From positions 1 through 19,267 of the forward strand of contig NYTG01000089.1 in NCBI GenBank assembly GCA_002683395.1: a DNA stretch of 19,267 nt, given 5' to 3'. This DNA comes from Halieaceae bacterium (GTDB lineage Bacteria; Pseudomonadota; Gammaproteobacteria; Pseudomonadales; Halieaceae). Positions within the stretch are counted from its first letter, which is position 1. Every line of letters starts with the position of its first letter. The notes under the pieces were generated by a model. It worked only from the letters and a program-made list of their open reading frames with translations, was not told the origin of the DNA and made no database searches. A program made the position numbers and the translations under genes. Of this stretch, positions 15,730-19,267 are shown one piece after another.

Positions 15730-17460
15730 TCAGTCAGTGGTAACGCGGCTGACTTCCTCGAGACTGATCAGACCCTCGGCGCACTTCCTGAGTGCCGACT
15801 GTCTGAGGTTATTGAAACCCGCTTCCCGTGCGACCCGGTCCAATTCCAGTGAGTTTGCGCCGTCCATGATGGCCGAGGCAATGGGTTTGGTGATCTTCAC
15901 AACTTCGTAGATGCCGACCCGACCTTTGTAACCGTCTTGGCAATGCCCGCAGCCCAAGGGCCGTTTGATCATGGCGGTGCCTAATTGGTCGACCGTGAAT
16001 CCGAGCTGGAGCAGCGCTTCCTGAGGCACGGAGGTCTCAGGCTCAGCGCAGTGACCGCACAGCCTTCGCGCCAGGCGTTGGGCAATGATCAATGTGACCG
16101 AGGCCGCAATGTTAAAGGCGGGAACGCCCATATTGAGCAGTCGCGTGACGGTCTCGGCCGCGCTGTTGGTATGCACGGTGGACAACACCAGGTGGCCAGT
16201 TTGGGCGGCTTTGATACTGATCTCGGCGGTCTCCAGATCGCGAATCTCACCGACCATGATCACATCAGGATCCTGGCGTAGGAAGGAGCGCAGCGCCTCA
16301 GCGAAATTAAGTCCGACCTTGGGGTTCACCAGCACCTGATTGATACCCGCCATGTTGATTTCTACCGGGTCTTCTGCGGTAGAGATATTGCGCACAGGCT
16401 CATTCAAAATCCCGAGACCAGTATAAAGGGAAACGGTTTTACCGGAGCCGGTAGGCCCGGTGACCAGAATCATGCCCTGTGGCTTTTGCAGGGCCTCCAT
16501 GTACAGCGCTTTTTGACCTTCTTCATAGCCCAATGCATCGATACCTAACTGAGCCGAGGTTGGATCGAGGATTCGCAGCACGATCTTTTCGCCGTACATA
16601 GTGGGAAGGGTGTTCACCCGAAAATCGATGGCCCGCTTTTTCGATAGCTTCATTTGGATGCGTCCATCCTGGGGGGTCCGGCGTTCCGAAATGTCCATTT
16701 GTGACATGACCTTCAGGCGTGCTGCGAGGCGTGGAGCGAGATTGCGGGGCGGTTTGACGATCTCGCGTAAAATACCATCAGTGCGAAAGCGTACCCGGTA
16801 GTCTTTTTCGTAGGGCTCAAAGTGGATATCGGACGCGCCCTGCTTGATAGCGTCGAGCAATACCTTATTCACAAATCTTACTATCGGTGTTTCGTCCGCC
16901 GCATCCCGCACATCGTCGTCTTCCTCGATTGAGCCGTCGCCGATCTCTAGATCGTATGCCTCATCAGCCCCGAGGGAGTTCATGTCCTTGTCAAAACCGC
17001 CCGATTGCTCGGCGAGATCAGTAATGAGCTTGCTCAGCGCCTCATCTTCCACCAGCACCGCATCGGTGTTGATGCCCGCGGCAAACTTAAATTCGTCAAG
17101 CGCACTGAGGTTGAGGGGATCAGATACGGCGACAAACAAATGGTGTCCGCGGCGAAAGAGCGGTACCGCATGGTGCTTGACCATGAGCTCAGCATCGATC
17201 TGCTGCTCGGGGAGCATCTCGCGGTTCATGGCATTGAGATCAAAAACGGGTACGCCAAACTCGGCCGAGGCCATCTCTGCCAGTTCGCCGCTGTCTACGT
17301 CCAGCGTATCGATCAGGTAGCGAATAAGGGAGACGCCCATAGACCTGGCGTCTTGCTCGGCATCTCTTGCTTGGTCGTTAGAGAGTATGCCTTCGGCGAT
17401 CAAGCGACCCGCGAGACCATTGGTGATGGATTGGATTTCGTTGGAGACGGATGAGTTCAT
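15730..17460 (-). CDS. pilB: Type IV pilus extension ATPase PilB
   Basis: PilB is the hexameric cytoplasmic ATPase that powers pilus assembly. The 576 residues carry an N-terminal MshEN-type domain (about 15-150), an acidic linker (about 160-190), and the GspE/PilB ATPase core. In the core are ASDIHFEP with the Asp box at 211, Walker A GPTGSGKT at 335-342, Walker B IMVGEIRD at 401-408, and the His box TGHLVLSTVHTN at about 421-432. The zinc tetracysteine CxxC pairs are Cys468/Cys471 and Cys504/Cys507. All catalytic parts are present. It has its own AT-rich upstream region beyond the pilA terminator and no strong ribosome-binding site before ATG 17460. It heads pilB-pilC-pilD-coaE. Confidence 0.98.
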   Translation of the reverse strand: MNSSVSNEIQSITNGLAGRLIAEGILSNDQARDAEQDARSMGVSLIRYLIDTLDVDSGELAEMASAEFGVPVFDLNAMNREMLPEQQIDAELMVKHHAVPLFRRGHHLFVAVSDPLNLSALDEFKFAAGINTDAVLVEDEALSKLITDLAEQSGGFDKDMNSLGADEAYDLEIGDGSIEEDDDVRDAADETPIVRFVNKVLLDAIKQGASDIHFEPYEKDYRVRFRTDGILREIVKPPRNLAPRLAARLKVMSQMDISERRTPQDGRIQMKLSKKRAIDFRVNTLPTMYGEKIVLRILDPTSAQLGIDALGYEEGQKALYMEALQKPQGMILVTGPTGSGKTVSLYTGLGILNEPVRNISTAEDPVEINMAGINQVLVNPKVGLNFAEALRSFLRQDPDVIMVGEIRDLETAEISIKAAQTGHLVLSTVHTNSAAETVTRLLNMGVPAFNIAASVTLIIAQRLARRLCGHCAEPETSVPQEALLQLGFTVDQLGTAMIKRPLGCGHCQDGYKGRVGIYEVVKITKPIASAIMDGANSLELDRVAREAGFNNLRQSALRKCAEGLISLEEVSRVTTD

Positions 17461-17510
17461 GGTTGGGGAGCTCTTGTGCGTTGGGAAACCCTAAATTCTT
17501 TTAAGTGATA

Positions 17511-17516
17511 GTTATA
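17511..17516 (-). promoter_or_regulatory. Candidate -10 box for pilBCD-coaE
   Basis: The segment 17461-17591 between the pilA terminator and pilB is clearly more AT-rich than its surroundings and contains no gene. On the minus strand TATAAC (17511-17516) resembles a sigma-70 -10 box about 50 bases before the pilB ATG. No good -35 hexamer sits 16-18 bases upstream (the best is TTATTC), so an activator or another sigma factor may be involved. Because the strong pilA terminator lies just upstream, a promoter is expected here. Confidence 0.3.
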
Positions 17517-17591
17517 TCTGTCTATTTCGTCTTCGAATAATTGGTTTGTTGTCTAATGCACAAAGGTGAAGGTAGGAGGTGGCGGTCGATG

Positions 17592-17624
17592 GCGAAAAAG
17601 CGAAAACGGGGGCTAAGCCCCCGT
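17592..17624 (-). terminator. Rho-independent terminator of pilA
   Basis: On the minus strand ACGGGGGC pairs perfectly with GCCCCCGT (17606-17624) around a three-base loop. It is followed by TTTTCGCTTTTT (through 17592). It begins about 22 bases after the pilA stop. An 8-bp GC-rich stem plus T-tract makes this the clearest terminator in the window, and it separates pilA from pilB transcription. Confidence 0.88.
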
Positions 17625-17646
17625 ATCGAATCTTACAAACGCAAAA

Positions 17647-18087
17647 TTAATCGTCGCAAAGGCCCGCAGCGACGCAGGTGCCTGTGATCGCCCAGGTTAA
17701 TGTCCCGTCGGCTCCGGTCGGAGTAAGGATATATGTGGTTTCAGAACTACCATCGTCGAAATCGGCTTCACCGGTTGCTGTAATAACTCCGGTATCGGCC
17801 GTTACCAGCACCGATTGCACATATTGTCCATTATCAGCACTAGTTGCCGCAGTATTTACCGCTCCAGAATCGGTTTGGTCACACGCCGTTAGTACTCCTT
17901 CGGTTTGATAGCAAACTTCTATCGCGCTCTTGACTGAATTGGTGGCCACTACGACCTCAGAAAACTTGGCTTTCTGGGTATAGGTGCTGTAAGCAGGCAG
18001 CGCGACTGCCGCCAAGATCCCGATGATCGCGATGACGATCATCAGTTCGATCAGAGTAAAACCTTTTTGTTGCTGTGGCTGCTTCAT
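17647..18087 (-). CDS. pilA: Type IVa major pilin PilA
   Basis: This prepilin is the subunit of the type IV pilus fibre, inserted in the inner membrane and cut by PilD. The leader is short and basic. Cleavage is expected after Gly9 in KGFTLIELM, leaving Phe as residue 1 and the assembly Glu as residue 5 of a 137-residue mature pilin. The hydrophobic helix runs to about 35. Four cysteines occur: Cys59 and Cys69, and Cys138 and Cys144 near the end. The last pair would close a loop of only five residues, shorter than the Pseudomonas D-region. The middle is rich in Ser, Thr, Ala and Asp, as in surface-exposed variable pilin regions. AAAGGAG at 18094-18100 gives a strong ribosome-binding site six bases before the ATG. 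A solid terminator follows, so it is probably a highly expressed single-gene transcript. A minor pilin is a less likely reading. Confidence 0.93.
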   Translation of the reverse strand: MKQPQQQKGFTLIELMIVIAIIGILAAVALPAYSTYTQKAKFSEVVVATNSVKSAIEVCYQTEGVLTACDQTDSGAVNTAATSADNGQYVQSVLVTADTGVITATGEADFDDGSSETTYILTPTGADGTLTWAITGTCVAAGLCDD

Positions 18088-18152
18088 GTTTCTCTCCTTT
18101 GAAACGTTTGCATTGCCCTAGGGTGCCCAAGGAGCGACCCACGCCGGCAATG

Positions 18153-18174
18153 ATGTCCTCTCATTGGCAAGAGG
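18153..18174. repeat. Inverted repeat upstream of pilA resembling the lpxC leader element
   Basis: On the plus strand ATGTCCTCTC (18153-18162) is followed, five bases later, by CAAGAGG (18168-18174). CCTCT and AGAGG form a 5-bp inverted repeat with an 8-base loop. It lies 66-87 bases upstream of the pilA ATG. The lpxC leader has the same ATGTCCTCTC at 6597-6606 and CAAGAGG at 6611-6617, with a four-base spacer. The match is directly seen; shared function is speculative, and the two sit in opposite orientation relative to the downstream gene. Confidence 0.35.
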
Positions 18175-18202
18175 TAGCAAAGAACCGCAAATGAGACAGA
18201 TA

Positions 18203-18246
18203 TCGCGATTTGCAACAATGGTCGCGAATTGCAATGAAAATTGCAA
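18203..18246. repeat. Direct repeats in the pilA upstream region
   Basis: TCGCGATTTGCAA at 18203-18215 and TCGCGAATTGCAA at 18222-18234 are 13-base direct repeats with one mismatch, 19 bases apart start to start. A third TTGCAA lies at 18241-18246. They are about 115-160 bases upstream of the pilA ATG, where an activator would bind. They could be operator sites for a two-component regulator; PilR is the obvious candidate from Pseudomonas, but the motif does not match anything I can name with certainty. The rest of 18088-18322 holds no gene. Confidence 0.45.
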
Positions 18247-18322
18247 CCCCGCAATCTTCACACATTTGCGGCGAATCGCGCTTTACCGCACACCGGCGGT
18301 GCACGGTGAGGTATGGCGGAGA

Positions 18323-19267
18323 CTAGGTTCCGGCTTTGAAAGCCAGTCGGCGGTTGTGCAACACGGGTTCCGTATAACCACTGGGCTGCGCTGTGCCAGC
18401 AAACACCAGCTCACAGGCCGCCTGAAAGGCCTGACTGGATTCCTGATTAGGCGCCATGGGCTGGTAGTCCGGATCCGCCTGATTTTGCTCGTCCACTACG
18501 GCGGCCATGCGCGCCAGTGTTTCGCGGACCTGCTCCTCGGAGACCACGCCGTGATGCAACCAGTTGGCAATGTGCTGGCTGGAGATGCGTAGCGTGGCGC
18601 GGTCTTCCATGAGCCCCACGTTGTGAATGTCGGGTACTTTGGAGCAGCCTACGCCGTGTTCAACCCAGCGCACGACATAACCCAACATGCCTTGGGCGTT
18701 GTTATCGAGTTCCTGTTGAATTTGCTCTGCTGACAGACTGGCGCAATCCCCCAGCGGGATGGTCAGTAGTTCACCTAGTGTACGTCGGGCTTGCCCGGCG
18801 AGCGTCTTTTGCACGTCGGCCACCGAAACCCGGTGGTAGTGCGACACGTGCAGTGTGGCGGCGGTCGGGGAGGGTACCCAGGCGCAGTTAGCCCCGGCCT
18901 CGGGGTGGCCTATTTTTGTAGTGAGCATCTCGGCCATGAGATCCGGCATGGCCCACATGCCTTTACCGATTTGTGCCTTGCCCTGCAGGCCACAGGCTAG
19001 GCCCACGTCAACGTTCCAGTCTTCGTAGGCATTGATCCAGGTCTCCGCCTTCATGGCGCTCTTGGCTGTGACGGCACCCGCTTCCATGCTGGTGTGAATC
19101 TCATCGCCGGTGCGGTCGAGGAAGCCGGTATTGATGAACACGACTCGTTCGCTCGCGCGGCGAATGCACTCGGCGAGGTTAACGGTCGTGCGCCGCTCCT
19201 CGTCCATAATGCCAACCTTAAGGGTGTTGCGTGGGAGACCGAACAGGTCTTCAATTTTCGAAAACAG
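18323..19267 (-). CDS. glcB: Malate synthase G, C-terminal part (5' end outside window)
   Basis: Malate synthase G condenses glyoxylate with acetyl-CoA to malate in the cytoplasm, serving growth on acetate or glycolate. The minus-strand frame is open from 19267, so the 314 residues here are the C-terminal part of a protein normally about 720 residues long. Strong family stretches are LKVGIMDEERRTTVNL, INTGFLDRTGDE, GKAQIGKGMWAMPDLM, GANCAWVPSPTAATLH, GYVVRWVEHGVGCSKVPD and LMEDRATLRISSQHIANWL. The active-site cysteine and catalytic aspartate of E. coli (Cys617, Asp631) have counterparts in VGCSKVPD and MEDRATL. The TAG stop is at 18323-18325. No clear intrinsic terminator separates it from pilA, which is on the same strand 235 bases downstream. 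Confidence 0.97.
   Translation of the reverse strand: MFSKIEDLFGLPRNTLKVGIMDEERRTTVNLAECIRRASERVVFINTGFLDRTGDEIHTSMEAGAVTAKSAMKAETWINAYEDWNVDVGLACGLQGKAQIGKGMWAMPDLMAEMLTTKIGHPEAGANCAWVPSPTAATLHVSHYHRVSVADVQKTLAGQARRTLGELLTIPLGDCASLSAEQIQQELDNNAQGMLGYVVRWVEHGVGCSKVPDIHNVGLMEDRATLRISSQHIANWLHHGVVSEEQVRETLARMAAVVDEQNQADPDYQPMAPNQESSQAFQAACELVFAGTAQPSGYTEPVLHNRRLAFKAGT

Noticed and set aside
18110..18130. Possible sigma-54 promoter for pilA on the minus strand (TTGGGCAC with GGGCAA)
   Set aside because: Pseudomonas pilA is RpoN-dependent, so I looked for one. GG and GC at the right 10-base spacing exist, but most other consensus positions fail, and the alternative register is one base short. 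Not strong enough to list.
18088..18322. tRNA gene next to pilA, as seen in Pseudomonas
   Set aside because: No T-loop consensus or cloverleaf pairing found on either strand in this gap.
1..19267. Mobile elements, CRISPR arrays, defence or toxin-antitoxin genes
   Set aside because: Nearly all bases are covered by recognised core genes; gaps are short and contain no terminal inverted repeats, spaced identical repeats or extra small genes that I can support.

Overview
The window is ordinary chromosomal DNA from a gammaproteobacterium. Proteins read most like those of marine Pseudomonadales/Cellvibrionales-type bacteria (Halieaceae or OM60/NOR5-like relatives are a plausible home). That placement is inferred from gene order and recalled protein similarity, not from a search. 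Base composition is moderately GC-rich and even. I see no insertion sequence, phage gene, CRISPR array, tRNA or rRNA.

Positions 1-8586 (+ strand) hold the distal part of the division and cell wall (dcw) cluster: murG (5' end cut off), murC, ddl, ftsQ, ftsA, ftsZ, then lpxC and a membrane-anchored M23/LytM peptidase. The first five genes overlap by 1-14 bases and probably form one transcript. MurG and MurC make lipid II and its peptide stem, and Ddl supplies D-Ala-D-Ala. FtsQ, FtsA and FtsZ build the divisome, and LpxC commits UDP-GlcNAc to lipid A. murB is not between murC and ddl, as in Pseudomonas and unlike E. coli.

Positions 8599-13000 (+) hold a terminator-like hairpin, secA, argJ and a MutT-type Nudix gene. 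The order lpxC - M23 gene - secA - argJ - mutT resembles Pseudomonas. The E. coli arrest-peptide gene secM is absent.

Positions 12997-18087 (- strand) hold a type IV pilus block, read from the right: pilA (own promoter region and a strong terminator), then pilB, pilC, pilD and coaE. coaE meets mutT tail to tail, the two sharing a CTAG that supplies both stop codons. At the right edge (18323-19267, -) is the C-terminal part of malate synthase G (glcB).

No undescribed multi-gene system is visible. The points worth a second look are regulatory: a hairpin that would bury the lpxC ribosome-binding site, a related inverted repeat upstream of pilA, an A/T palindrome at the ftsZ ribosome-binding site, a hairpin plus U-tract just before secA, and direct repeats upstream of pilA. 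No stretch longer than 300 bases lacks a gene. The longest gap is 18088-18322 (235 bases).
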